From: Okeania sp034190295
Lineage (GTDB): Bacteria > Cyanobacteriota > Cyanobacteriia > Cyanobacteriales > Microcoleaceae
Length of the DNA: 64,000 bases
Reading direction: 5' to 3'
Assembly (NCBI GenBank): GCA_034190295.1
Contig: JAXHSW010000015.1
Span: forward strand, 17,013 to 81,012
Below are positions 38,382 through 47,295 of this stretch, piece after piece (position 1 is the first letter of the stretch; each line of letters begins with the position of its first letter). The position numbers were made by a program, and so were the translations under genes. The notes under the pieces are model-generated. The model saw only the letters and a list, made by a program, of their open reading frames with translations, made no database searches and was not told the origin of the DNA.

Positions 38382-38897
38382 ATGTCTAATCAAATTCACT
38401 TCAGCCAATCAGAAAAACAAGAGAATAATGTAGCTGTTGCTCTTGGTAGTAATCTCGGTGATTCTTTAACTATTCTCGAAAATGCCATCCAAACTTTATC
38501 AAAAACTTCAGGTATTACCTTAAAGACTTATTCAAGCTGGTATCGGACTAAACCTATCGGTCCAGAACAACCTGATTATCTGAATGGTTGTGCATTATTA
38601 AAAGTAGAATTAACACCCCACAAACTATTAGAAATTCTCTTAGATATTGAACAACAATTTAAGCGAGTCCGTTTAGAACATTGGGGACCTAGAACTCTAG
38701 ATTTAGACTTAATCTTATACAATGATTTAATATTAGATACTCCAAACCTGCAAATACCCCATCCTCGGATGAGAGAAAGAGCTTTTGTGCTTGTACCCCT
38801 AGCAGAAATAGCTCCTGATTGGATTGACCCAGTATGGGGAAAGGCGATCGCTCAACTCTTAAAAGAGGTAGAATGTTCGGGAGTTTCTAAACTTTAA
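38382..38897 (+). CDS. folK: 2-amino-4-hydroxy-6-hydroxymethyldihydropteridine pyrophosphokinase
   Basis: HPPK transfers pyrophosphate from ATP to hydroxymethyl-dihydropterin. The signatures are VAVALGSNLGDSLTILENA (about residues 17-35), SSWYRTKPIGPEQPDYLNG, RLEHWGPRTLDLDLILYND with the Mg-binding DxD pair (DLDL), and IPHPRMRERAFVLVPL. Length 171. The first 16 residues (MSNQIHFSQSEKQENN) precede the fold and the start might be internal, but no other Met is available. The SDR gene follows after 26 bases, so the two form an operon. Confidence 0.95.
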   Translation: MSNQIHFSQSEKQENNVAVALGSNLGDSLTILENAIQTLSKTSGITLKTYSSWYRTKPIGPEQPDYLNGCALLKVELTPHKLLEILLDIEQQFKRVRLEHWGPRTLDLDLILYNDLILDTPNLQIPHPRMRERAFVLVPLAEIAPDWIDPVWGKAIAQLLKEVECSGVSKL

Positions 38898-38923
38898 AGT
38901 TAAAAAATAATTAATTTATAGGA

Positions 38924-39643
38924 ATGCTTAAAAAAGCACTTGTAACAGGTTCCGCAGTTGGAATAGGAAAGGCGATCGCTCTAGATTTAGCAAGTAAAGG
39001 ATTTGATGTAGCATTTCACTATAACCGTAGTGCAGATGCAGCTAATGAAGCAAGTAAAGAAGCAGCTACTTATGGAGTAAAATCTATTGCCCTACAAGCA
39101 GATGTTACTAAATCCGAAATGGCTAAATCTCTAGTAGAAAATGCAGTAGAAAAACTGGGTGGTTTGTCAGTAGTAGTCAATACTGTAGGAAACTATTTAG
39201 GGACAGCTACCAGTCAAATATCCATAGAAGAGTGGCAGGAAGTTATTGATTCTAATCTCAATTCCAATTTTTATGTCACTACAGCAGCACTTCCCCATCT
39301 CAAAGCAGCTAATGGCGCACGCATAGTTAATTTTGCTTGTGCTCATGCTCAAAATGTGGTAGCACGCCAGACAAATACAGCTTATATAATTACTAAAACT
39401 GGTATTATAATCTACAGTAAATCTTTGGCTAAAGAGTTAATTAAAGACAAAATTACTGTTAATGTAGTTTCACCAGGAATAGCTGAAAATTCTTTTGACG
39501 TAGAAGAAATGATTCCTAAAATACCAGCAAAACGTCCGGCAACTTTACAAGAAATTAATCATGCAGTTTGGTTTTTTATTAATCCTGATTCTGATTATAT
39601 TACAGGGCAAATTTTGGAAGTTTCTGGTGGCTGGAATTTATAA
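38924..39643 (+). CDS. Short-chain dehydrogenase/reductase, possible pteridine reductase
   Basis: Classical SDR of 239 residues: cofactor motif ALVTGSAVGIGKAIALDLA (TGxxxGIG at about 8-15), NRSADAAN where the NRS segment suits NADPH, VVNTVGNYLG (NNAG equivalent), active-site Y-x3-K in TAYIITKTGIIIYSKSLA and the C-terminal YITGQILEVSGGW. It is 26 bases behind folK. FolM-like dihydromonapterin/pteridine reductases belong to this group, and the position supports a pterin substrate. The usual NNAG Asn-Ala is changed (NTVG), so it is not a standard FabG. Substrate assignment is inference. Confidence 0.88.
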   Translation: MLKKALVTGSAVGIGKAIALDLASKGFDVAFHYNRSADAANEASKEAATYGVKSIALQADVTKSEMAKSLVENAVEKLGGLSVVVNTVGNYLGTATSQISIEEWQEVIDSNLNSNFYVTTAALPHLKAANGARIVNFACAHAQNVVARQTNTAYIITKTGIIIYSKSLAKELIKDKITVNVVSPGIAENSFDVEEMIPKIPAKRPATLQEINHAVWFFINPDSDYITGQILEVSGGWNL

Positions 39644-40451
39644 ATTACGGAAGGCAGGAGGCAGGAGGTAGAATGCAGAAGGAAAGAAAAGGTACTTACT
39701 TACGGGAGGTAAGCATTTCGGTCCGACTGCTGCGCAAACAGCTATTAGCTGTCAGCTAGAGCGCAACAAGACTCTATCTTATGGGACAGTGTTTAAATTA
39801 ACAACTAACTTTAAAGGGCAAGGGAGCTAACTTTTGTAGTAAGACAATTAAATATTGCTTCGATCATAAATAATAAAGCTTTGATCATAAATTAAAAGCA
39901 ATAGCTGATAGCTGATGGCTGACTGCTGAATGCTTACTACGGGAGAAAGTTTTTTGACCGCTGATTATCTGCAATGATATAATACATTGGTGACAATTAT
40001 GGGGGGATTTTATATTCAAAAAAATAGCTACAATTAAATAGGGAAGAGGAAAAATTGTAACTTATTAAAGTTAGGAAACCTCTGGCTAAAAAATAAGGTA
40101 TCAAGCCTTTCTTTTCAAGGCGGTAAAAAAGGAAATTTTGGATTTTCTTGCCTTTTACTAAAGTTGGGTTCAACAATTAATTATTAATTATTAATTATTA
40201 ATTATTACCTCTCCTTGAAAACGGATAGGATTGACTAATAATGAAAATTTTTTCTTCTCTTGGTCGATGGTCGGCCAGCTCCAAGACCCTTTCTTGCAGA
40301 CCCGCTCCGAATTGCGCCATCCCACCCAACGGGTGCGCTCCAAAGATAGAACTCCGTTCCGCTGTCGCGAACGACCGCTTGTTTCTCTTTTAAAGGAGAA
40401 GGTTTAAACCTTAATTATTCGGTAACTGATAACTGATAACTGATAACTAAA
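39644..40451. repeat. Repeat-filled spacer before the DHPS-like gene
   Basis: AGGCAGGAGGCAGGAGG purine run (39652-39668), GCATTTCGGTCCGACTGCTG-type repeat (39710-39760), AGCTGATGGCTGACTGCTG (39903-39940), a CGGTAA-end copy in reverse (40170-40425) with the internal GTTCCGCTGTCGCGAACGAC block, then AACTGAT heptamers that run up to three bases before the start codon at 40452. Confidence 0.65.
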
Positions 40452-41345
40452 ATGCTTAATATTGAAGATTTATATACAATCCACGAACAACACAAAGATG
40501 CGATAAAAGCCAAAGTAGAAGAATTTTCTATTGGTAATAAGCAGTTTAATTTTAATACTGAAAAAGCGATTTTAGGAGTAATAAATCTTTCTAATGATTC
40601 TTGGTATAGAGAAAGTGTATGTTTGAGTGCAGAAACAGCTATTCGTCGGGGGATGGTTTTGAAAGCTCAAGGTGCAGATATAGTAGATATTGGAGCAGAA
40701 TCAACTTTAGAAAAAGCAGAAAGGGTGGAAGATATTAGGCAAAAAAGTCAAATTTTACCTGTTCTGAAAAGTCTTAATCAAGCAGGTGTTTTAACTTCAA
40801 TTGAAACATATTATCCAGAAGTTGCCACAGAATGTTTAAAGGCAGGAGCTAATATAATTAATTTAACTGGACCGGAAAAAAGTTCAGAAATTTATCAGGC
40901 CGTATCTGAATTTAATGCGGGGGTGATTATCTGTTATGTTCAGGGAAAAAATGTGAGAGAAGTGGGTGATTTTGATTTTGGAGATGACCCTACAGATTTA
41001 ATGTATGAATATTTTGCCAAGGAAATAGAAATAGCGACTAAATATGGCGTGAGAAAAATATTTATTGATCCTGGTTTAGGGTTTTATTATAAAAATCTTC
41101 AGGATAGTTCTCTGCGTATTGGTTATCAAATGAGAACCTTTTTAAATACTTTTAGATTGAGGAAATTAGGTTTTCCAGTATGTCATGCACTTCCCCATGC
41201 TTTTGAATTTTTTGGAGAAGAAGTTAGGAGTGCTGAACCATTTTTTGCTGTGTTGGCAGCTTTGGGAAAAACTGATTTATTGAGAACCCATGAAGTTCCG
41301 AAAATTAGAGCGGTTTTAGATACTTTGGGATTATTTCAAAGTTAG
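40452..41345 (+). CDS. Dihydropteroate-synthase-like pterin-binding protein
   Basis: A TIM-barrel relative of FolP, 297 residues. Several pterin-pocket positions are retained: Asn45 in ILGVINLSNDSW (FolP: GILNVTPDSF), Asp79 in ADIVDIGAEST, Asn137 in INLTG, Asp206 in FIDPGLGF and the final R-x-H at 278-280 (LRTHEV for RVHDV). Others are changed: the Asp of SIDT is Glu118 (SIET), and the SRKS loop with the catalytic lysine is replaced by HALPHAFEF (246-254). True dihydropteroate synthase activity is therefore doubtful, while binding of a pterin is likely. Neighbours folK, an SDR and a PTPS support a pterin role. The start codon is preceded by heptamer repeats with no Shine-Dalgarno. Confidence 0.85.
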   Translation: MLNIEDLYTIHEQHKDAIKAKVEEFSIGNKQFNFNTEKAILGVINLSNDSWYRESVCLSAETAIRRGMVLKAQGADIVDIGAESTLEKAERVEDIRQKSQILPVLKSLNQAGVLTSIETYYPEVATECLKAGANIINLTGPEKSSEIYQAVSEFNAGVIICYVQGKNVREVGDFDFGDDPTDLMYEYFAKEIEIATKYGVRKIFIDPGLGFYYKNLQDSSLRIGYQMRTFLNTFRLRKLGFPVCHALPHAFEFFGEEVRSAEPFFAVLAALGKTDLLRTHEVPKIRAVLDTLGLFQS

Positions 41346-42330
41346 AAGGAAGAAGGGAGAAGCAGGAAGGAGAAAGGAGAAAGGAGGAAAGAGCAATTCA
41401 TTAATTGATAATGGATAATTGATAATTGATAATTACCTCTGGTTAAAACCGTTCTTGATTGAATATAAGGAAATATTATTTCTTTTTTCCCCTTAAAAGG
41501 GTCGGCTTTAAACCAGAATTATTTAATTATTAATTATTAATTATTAATTATTCGGTAAAAAGTAATAAGTAATAAGGGGAAAAAGCTTAAACTTGAGGAG
41601 GTACTGATAACTGAAAAGCAATGGCATGAAAAAAAAAGAGGGAGTAAGGAGTAAGGACTAGGGAGTAGGGGGAAATAATTGATAATTTCTACGGGATAAT
41701 ATGGGAGAATTGATTTGATTTTTTATGATTGGAGATGCCTAATGAATAAAGCAAGCATTCATTTAATTTCTACTACATTCTCAACCAGATATTCGTACTC
41801 TGAAGCTTTGATAAAATTGCTTTTTTCTCGTTTAAAGGTAAATATTGCTGTTTGCGCAGCATGGCAAACGGAATAGCTGATAGCTGAATGCTGAATGCTT
41901 AGGTAATAAGTAATAAGGGAAAAAAATTTAAACTGGAGGAGATACTGATAACTGAAAAGCAATGGCATTAAATCAAAAAAAAAGAGGGAGTAAGGAGTAA
42001 GGAGTAGGGAGTAGGGGGAAATAATTGATAATTTCTACGGGATAATATGGGAGAATTGATTTGATTTTTTATGATTGGAGATGCCTAATGAATAAAGCAA
42101 GCATTCATTTAATTTCTACTACATTCTCAACCAGATATTCGTACTCTGAAGCTTTGATAAAATTGCTTTTTTCTCGTTTAAGGTAAATATTGCTGTTTGC
42201 GCAGCATGACAAACGGAATAACTGATAGCTGACTGCTGAATGCTTAGGTAATAAGTAATAAGGGAAAAAAATTTAAACTGGAGGAGATACTGATAACTGA
42301 TAACTGATAACTGAAAAGCAATGGTATTAA
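41346..42330. repeat. 346-bp tandem duplication between the DHPS-like and PTPS genes
   Basis: After a CGGTAA-end copy (about 41400-41555), 41560-41900 and 41901-42246 are near-identical direct repeats; TACTACATTCTCAACCAG is at 41771 and 42117, 346 apart. A third partial copy runs from 42247 into the PTPS start. On the minus strand each copy encodes TFKREKSNFIKASEYEYL then ENVVEIK and a stop, which looks like the tail of a lost gene. Each ends in TGTTTGCGCAGCATGGCAAACG and GATAGCT repeats. Confidence 0.8.
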
Positions 42331-42774
42331 ATGAAAGAAAAAGAGGAAAAGTCTCAAATTCAAAGAGATGAATCGAACTCAGAAACTTGGATAATAGGTA
42401 AAGAATTTAGATTTGAAGCTTCGCATCAACTACCTAATCACGATGGGAAATGTGCAAGATTACACGGTCATTCTTGGCGCGGTGTTATTTATGTTTCTGG
42501 TAATAAATTAGAAAATTCTGGTGCAAAGCAGGGTATGATTATGGATTATGGGGATATTAAAAAATATCTAAAACCTCTACTTGATGATTATTTAGACCAT
42601 TATCACTTAAACGAAACTACAGGCTTAGTTAATCCTACCAGTGAAGCGATCGCTAAATGGATTTACGAACAATTAGAAAATAAAATCCCCGGACTCGTAG
42701 CAGTTAGAATTGATGAAACTTGTACCAGTCAATGTATTTATTCAAAAGGGAAAAGTAATTTTTTAATAATTTGA
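42331..42774 (+). CDS. 6-pyruvoyltetrahydropterin synthase/QueD family protein
   Basis: This 147-residue protein has the complete T-fold active site. The zinc ligands are His32 (FEASHQLPNH), His45 and His47 (CARLHGHSW). The catalytic Cys is Cys41, spaced C-x3-H-G-H as in QueD. The Asp-His pair is LDHYH (about 89-92), and Glu129 (RIDETCTS) is the pterin anchor. It could act as 6-carboxy-tetrahydropterin synthase for queuosine or as a PTPS for tetrahydrobiopterin-type cofactors. Near folK, a putative pteridine reductase and a DHPS-like protein the latter is attractive, but a Cys-x3-HGH motif is typical of QueD. The first 18 residues are poorly conserved; their codons continue the upstream direct repeat. 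Confidence 0.9.
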   Translation: MKEKEEKSQIQRDESNSETWIIGKEFRFEASHQLPNHDGKCARLHGHSWRGVIYVSGNKLENSGAKQGMIMDYGDIKKYLKPLLDDYLDHYHLNETTGLVNPTSEAIAKWIYEQLENKIPGLVAVRIDETCTSQCIYSKGKSNFLII

Positions 42775-43610
42775 GAGAATAGAGAGTAGGGAGTAGGGAG
42801 CAGGGAGTAGGGGAAATTTTTAAAGATACTATGTTTGAGGTAAGGAGAACATTTTTATTATCGCTAATTAAATTAAACTTGATATAAAAACTGCCTGAGA
42901 TTGGCGAAATGTTTTTGGAGAGTTACTGACACATTCACATTACAAAAAACCACTTCTAATTTCTGTTCCTTAACTAGCTGCTAGTTGTAGATAGTTAAAT
43001 TTATGATTATGACCTAACTCGTGAATTATTTCTTTCTCAATAAAATTAGGATTATTAATAGAAATCTCCAATCATAAAGAATAAAGTTAATTATCCCACA
43101 GAAATTATCAATTATATCAAATCCGGTTAATTGCACATAGAATCAGGTTATATAATATCTGTTGATAATTTCTTAAATTACTTCAATATTAGACATATCC
43201 ACCACGCTTATGGAGTAGGGATTAGGGAACCCACCCGCGGACCCCGACCGTGGAGGGGAATAATTGATAATTTCTGTACGATAATTGATTTGATTTTTTA
43301 TTATGGGGGATGTCTATTTAATCTCCTCTGCTCCCCCACTCCCCTACTCCGCCAATTCCCCTCCCAGGAGGGGTTAGGGGTGGGTTCCCTACTCTCAACT
43401 ATATAATAAGTATTCAACCGGATTTGATATTATTTCCCCTCACTCCCTATTCCCTCTTTTCTAATGTAGGATGGCGGAAATAACTGACCAGTTACAAAAT
43501 CAGAAAACAATTATAAATCAAAAATGATTGACTTTTAAATGCATGACTTTTAACTTCCGGGTAGCGAACTAGATATATCTAATACAAACAATATATAGAG
43601 ATTTAGTTCA
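42775..43610. repeat. Repeat-filled spacer with a CCGG element
   Basis: GGGAGTAGGGAGCAGGGAG tracts (42787-42812) and a CCGG element from about 43116 (ATCAAATCCGGTTAATTGC) to 43433 (AGTATTCAACCGGATTTG). The latter encloses the GC-rich CCCGCGGACCCCGACCGTGG block and CCCCTCCCAGGAGGGGTTAG. No gene is seen. Confidence 0.65.
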
Positions 43611-44695
43611 ATGAAGAAAACGATAGGAATTATTGGAGGGGGACCTGCTGGAATGTCTTGCCCTCTCTGGTTAAAATATTTAGGTTTTTCTCCAATTATT
43701 ATTGAAAAAAAACAACAACTGGGAGGTTTGCAACAGGTAAGTAACTTTCAAAATGTCTGGTATTTAGGGTTAATTGAAAAAACTGGATATGAAATTGCCG
43801 AACAGTTTCACCAGCATATTCAAGTAGAAGAAATTTCTACATTATTAGGCTCTCAAGTTAGGAGTATTGTCAAGAGTGGGGATAATTTTCAGATATTTAC
43901 TGAAGCAAAAGAAATTACAGCTCAAGGTTTAGTTATTGCCACAGGACAAAGAATTAAAGGATACGAAGGTATAAAATCTATTGAGGGCAGTCACAAACTT
44001 TTATCATCAGAGAAAATATTCTTTGACCTTGGTGCTACTCCTCTACTTACACCTCAGATGAATGAAAAGATAATTGCTGTTATTGGAGGTGGTGATAATG
44101 GGTTAGTAACAGCAATACGTTTCTCAGAAACCGCTAAACATATTCATCTATTTGTTCGTTCACAAATGCGAGGTTTTAAAGTTAACAAAAAAACAATTTA
44201 TGAGAAAATTGAAGCTGGTAAAATAACATTACATCAACCAACAATTATTCATAAATTTGAAGTTCAGGGCAATCAAATTTCTATCACTTTTAGAGATGAA
44301 AAAAAACCAGAAGAAAAATTAGCATTTGACTCTCTATGTTTGAGAATTGGGTTGACTCCAAATATAGAAGATATAGTTCAAATTTTTAATGAAGGAAATT
44401 TAGGTAATATTCAATTTAGCCAAAAAGGATATATTGCTACAGATGAATTTCTACGGACATTAATTCCTAATATTTCTCAAAATCATAAGGGTCTAAAACC
44501 CCGCCTTTTAAGGTGAAATATTTTTGGAGAGTTACTCAAAATCTCCGTTAAAAAAATAACTTCTGACTTGCAGACTTGCTGACTTCTGACGCGCGTTAAG
44601 TTGCTGGAGATGTAACAAATTATAGATATCCCTGTGTAGCAACAGCAGTAGCTCAAGGTGCTATTGCAGCTAGGAGTATAGAAGAGGATTTATAA
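43611..44695 (+). pseudogene. Thioredoxin-reductase-like FAD/NAD(P) oxidoreductase, broken by a 122-bp insertion
   Basis: The N-terminal FAD site is GIIGGGPAGMSCPLWLKYLG (residues 6-25), then LVIATGQRIKGYEG, and the NAD(P) site IIAVIGGGDNGLVTAIRF. The frame runs to residue 289 (TLIPNIS), then enters foreign sequence and stops at 44516. After 122 bases the correct continuation resumes at 44600: VAGDVTNYRYPCVATAVAQG and AIAARSIEEDL, stop 44693-44695, which is the standard C-terminal FAD-binding end of the family. No CxxC redox pair is seen, so it was not a classical thioredoxin reductase; ferredoxin/flavodoxin-NADP reductase-like members also lack it. A truncated product without the last helix is unlikely to hold FAD. 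Confidence 0.88.
44478..44599 (-). mobile_element. GGGTTTTAGACCC element inserted in the flavoprotein gene
   Basis: Read on the minus strand it has CAGAAGTCAGCAAGTC heptamer-like repeats, GAGATTTTGAGTAACTCTCC, AAAAATATTTCACC and AAAAGGCGGGGTTTTAGACC. These match the elements near 18590-18705 and 28200-28360. At 122 bases it shifts the frame by two. I do not see a clear target-site duplication. Confidence 0.85.
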
Positions 44696-44892
44696 TAGTA
44701 GATTGATGAGGATAAAAATTTACTAATTTATTCACTATTTTTTTGCCTGGACTTAATCTCTAAATTAGAAGTCTCTAAGCAAATTTAATTCCCCTATTAG
44801 TAAGCTGCCTTAATTACCTATTATCTTTACAGAACTTTTGAGTATGAGGTAAAGTTTACTAATTGCTATTACCTATTCCCTATTCCCTAAAA

Positions 44893-46284
44893 ATGAGTTT
44901 AACAGAAGAATTCAAAAGTCGATATCACGAGTCGCGGATACAATACATGGCAACAGGAAAATCTCCCACCTGTTCAGTCATTTATTCTCAAGCACCTTAC
45001 TGGGAAAATTATCGACTTATTTTTCCATTTCTAATTGATAACTGGGAACATTTTTATTACATCGACTTTCCACCAAAATTTGAAAATACAGAAAAAACCC
45101 ATCCATCTATTTTAATAGGGATAGCAATGGCAGAAATTTATCGCCTTTGTGAAATATGTACCCCTGAAATAGTAAAAGTATCTTGGTATAGTTGTCTTCA
45201 GTGGGAAATAGATTGGTGGAATGAGGATATTTATTGGTATCTTCAGCAAAAGTTTTATCTAGAAAAATGGAATTGGGATAAAATGCCTCGAATAGAGTTT
45301 TCCTCAAATTATACAGAAAATAATTCTTTTCCTTCTGTCAACGATACCTACCTTCTTGCTGTTAGTGGGGGTAAAGAAAGTACCTTTGCATTTGAATGGA
45401 TGCAGCAAGCTAACCTTCCCACAGAAGCATTTACTTTACACAATGCAGGAGGAATATTAGGTAATAATTGGCTGGAAAAGTTTCCAGTATTTGACCATAT
45501 TAAAAATCAAACTTATTTGTGGGAAATACAAGCTCATCCCCAGGAAGACCAGGCAGAAAATTTTGCTTATCAAGGCGTTCGTAACGACCCTACTATTACT
45601 AACGCTCTGTTCATTATGATGATAATTGCTATGCAGCAAGGACATCGGTTTCTTGTATTAGCAAATGATAAGAGTTCCAATGAATCTAATGCTACATATC
45701 AGGGGCGAGAAGTTAATCATCAAAGTGCTAAGGGAGCTGCTTATATAGAACGCTTTAATAAATTTTTAGAGCGCAAAGGTTTACCTTTTAGTTATGTGAG
45801 TATTTGCGAAGAAGTTTATTCTATAGGTGCAGTTCATCAACTATCTTTGTGGAACAAAAATATTCTGAACGACCTTACCTCTTGTAATGAAGCACAGTGG
45901 TCTCCAGATGATTTGCGATGGTGTTGTAACTGTCCAAAATGTGCTTTTTCTTATGCTTTAATTGAAGCTGTAACAGATTCTCGTTTTGCTACCCAGGTAG
46001 TAGGGAAAGACTTATTTATTCTGACCAAACTTGAGGATATTTGGCAACGTTTATTCGACCCAAATTCTGAGAAACCATTTGAGTGTGTTGGTGAAAAACG
46101 TGAGACTTTGATGGCTTTAGCTAAATGCAAAAAACAACGTCTCAAAAATGGCGAACCTTTGGGTATTCTTGCCGAAATACCTGATGTTGAATTTGAGGAA
46201 TATCTACTACAAATATCTGCTCCTCAAAACATTCCACAGGAACATCAAGAAAAACTAAATTCAGTTTTGACTAAATATTTTTAA
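44893..46284 (+). CDS. MurL-like PP-loop ATPase, possible epimerase
   Basis: The 463-residue protein carries a PP-loop, LAVSGGKESTFAFEWM (Ser-Gly-Gly-Lys at about 158-161), FLVLANDKSSNESNATYQG, REVNHQSAKGAAYIERFNKF and a cysteine cluster RWCCNCPKCAFSY (Cys344, 345, 347, 350). The order SGGK, then xNExSxN, then VNHQ, then CxxC is that of MurL, the UDP-MurNAc-L-Ala-L-Glu epimerase that supplies D-Glu in some bacteria. Similarity is my recollection of the pattern, not a search. The start at 44893 (MSLTEEFKSRY) is preferred; a Met ten codons earlier lies in a CCTATTCCCTATTCCC repeat. It could instead act on a nucleoside or lipid substrate. Confidence 0.7.
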   Translation: MSLTEEFKSRYHESRIQYMATGKSPTCSVIYSQAPYWENYRLIFPFLIDNWEHFYYIDFPPKFENTEKTHPSILIGIAMAEIYRLCEICTPEIVKVSWYSCLQWEIDWWNEDIYWYLQQKFYLEKWNWDKMPRIEFSSNYTENNSFPSVNDTYLLAVSGGKESTFAFEWMQQANLPTEAFTLHNAGGILGNNWLEKFPVFDHIKNQTYLWEIQAHPQEDQAENFAYQGVRNDPTITNALFIMMIIAMQQGHRFLVLANDKSSNESNATYQGREVNHQSAKGAAYIERFNKFLERKGLPFSYVSICEEVYSIGAVHQLSLWNKNILNDLTSCNEAQWSPDDLRWCCNCPKCAFSYALIEAVTDSRFATQVVGKDLFILTKLEDIWQRLFDPNSEKPFECVGEKRETLMALAKCKKQRLKNGEPLGILAEIPDVEFEEYLLQISAPQNIPQEHQEKLNSVLTKYF

Positions 46285-46603
46285 CTACTATTATTCGGAC
46301 ATGAGGGGCGGGTTAATCTGAATAATTTGTAATACCATTCACTTAATGCGGAACCCGCTCTTACTATTGGGTGTTTCAGGCTAATACGGTGTAAGCATTT
46401 CCTCCGGAATGCTGCGCAAACAGTCATCAGCTATCAGCTATCAGCTATTGATTAGAGGAGGAGGTAAAAGCAATTGAAAAATTGAGAGATAATTAAAAGT
46501 TACTGCTAATGTACGCTCATTCAACCTTAGAAGAAATTATTAATTATTTGCTGAATGCGAGAGCATCCTGCAGGGAAGCACTGACTGCTAAGAGCTGAAT
46601 GCT
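46285..46603. repeat. Intergenic repeats before the 115-bp array
   Basis: GCATTTCCTCCGGAATGCTG and CAGCTATCAGCTATCAGC-type repeats with a GAATGCGAGAGCATCC stretch. No gene is seen. Confidence 0.55.
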
Positions 46604-46707
46604 GACAATTAAGAGCTAGTTTTTGTAGTAGTTAATATTTAACTTTGACTCAATTAATAAAGCTTTTATTGTTCAGCAAAAGTCATAGTTGATAGCTGAT
46701 AGCTGAC

Positions 46708-46807
46708 NNNNNNNNNNNNNNNNNNNNNNNNNNNNNNNNNNNNNNNNNNNNNNNNNNNNNNNNNNNNNNNNNNNNNNNNNNNNNNNNNNNNNNNNNNNNN
46801 NNNNNNN
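46708..46807. other. Scaffold gap, 100 Ns
   Basis: A 100-N placeholder inside the 115-bp array; real length unknown. Confidence 0.98.
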
Positions 46808-46933
46808 CGCTGAATGCTGACAATTAAGAGCTAGTTTTTGTAGTAGTTAATATTTAACTTTGACTCAATTAATAAAGCTTTTATTGTTCAGCAAAAGTCA
46901 TAGTTGATAGCTGATAGCTGACCGCTGAATGCT

Positions 46934-47033
46934 NNNNNNNNNNNNNNNNNNNNNNNNNNNNNNNNNNNNNNNNNNNNNNNNNNNNNNNNNNNNNNNNNNN
47001 NNNNNNNNNNNNNNNNNNNNNNNNNNNNNNNNN
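46934..47033. other. Scaffold gap, 100 Ns
   Basis: A second 100-N placeholder, falling exactly at a unit boundary of the 115-bp array. Confidence 0.98.
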
Positions 47034-47295
47034 GACAATTAAGAGCTAGTTTTTGTAGTAGTTAATATTTAACTTTGACTCAATTAATAAAGCTTTTATT
47101 GTTCAGCAAAAGTCATAGTTGATAGCTGATAGCTGACCGCTGATAGCTGACAATTAAGAGCTAGTTTTTGTAGTAGTTAATATTTAACTTTGACTCAATT
47201 AATAAAGCTTTTATTGTTCAGCAAAAGTCATAGTTGATAGCTGATAGCTGACCGCTGATAGCTGACAATACGGTATAATAACTACTCCCTATTCC

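Larger units (their letters stand above)
46604..47263. repeat. 115-bp tandem array with two assembly gaps
   Basis: Units start GACAATTAAGAGCTAGTTT at 46604, 46819, 47034 and 47149. The uninterrupted steps are 115 bases, and 47264 begins a sixth base-level match (GACAATA). Each unit contains ATTTAACTTTGACTCAATT, TTTATTGTTCAGCAAAAGTC and GATAGCTGATAGCTGAC. At least four units are present. Confidence 0.93.
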
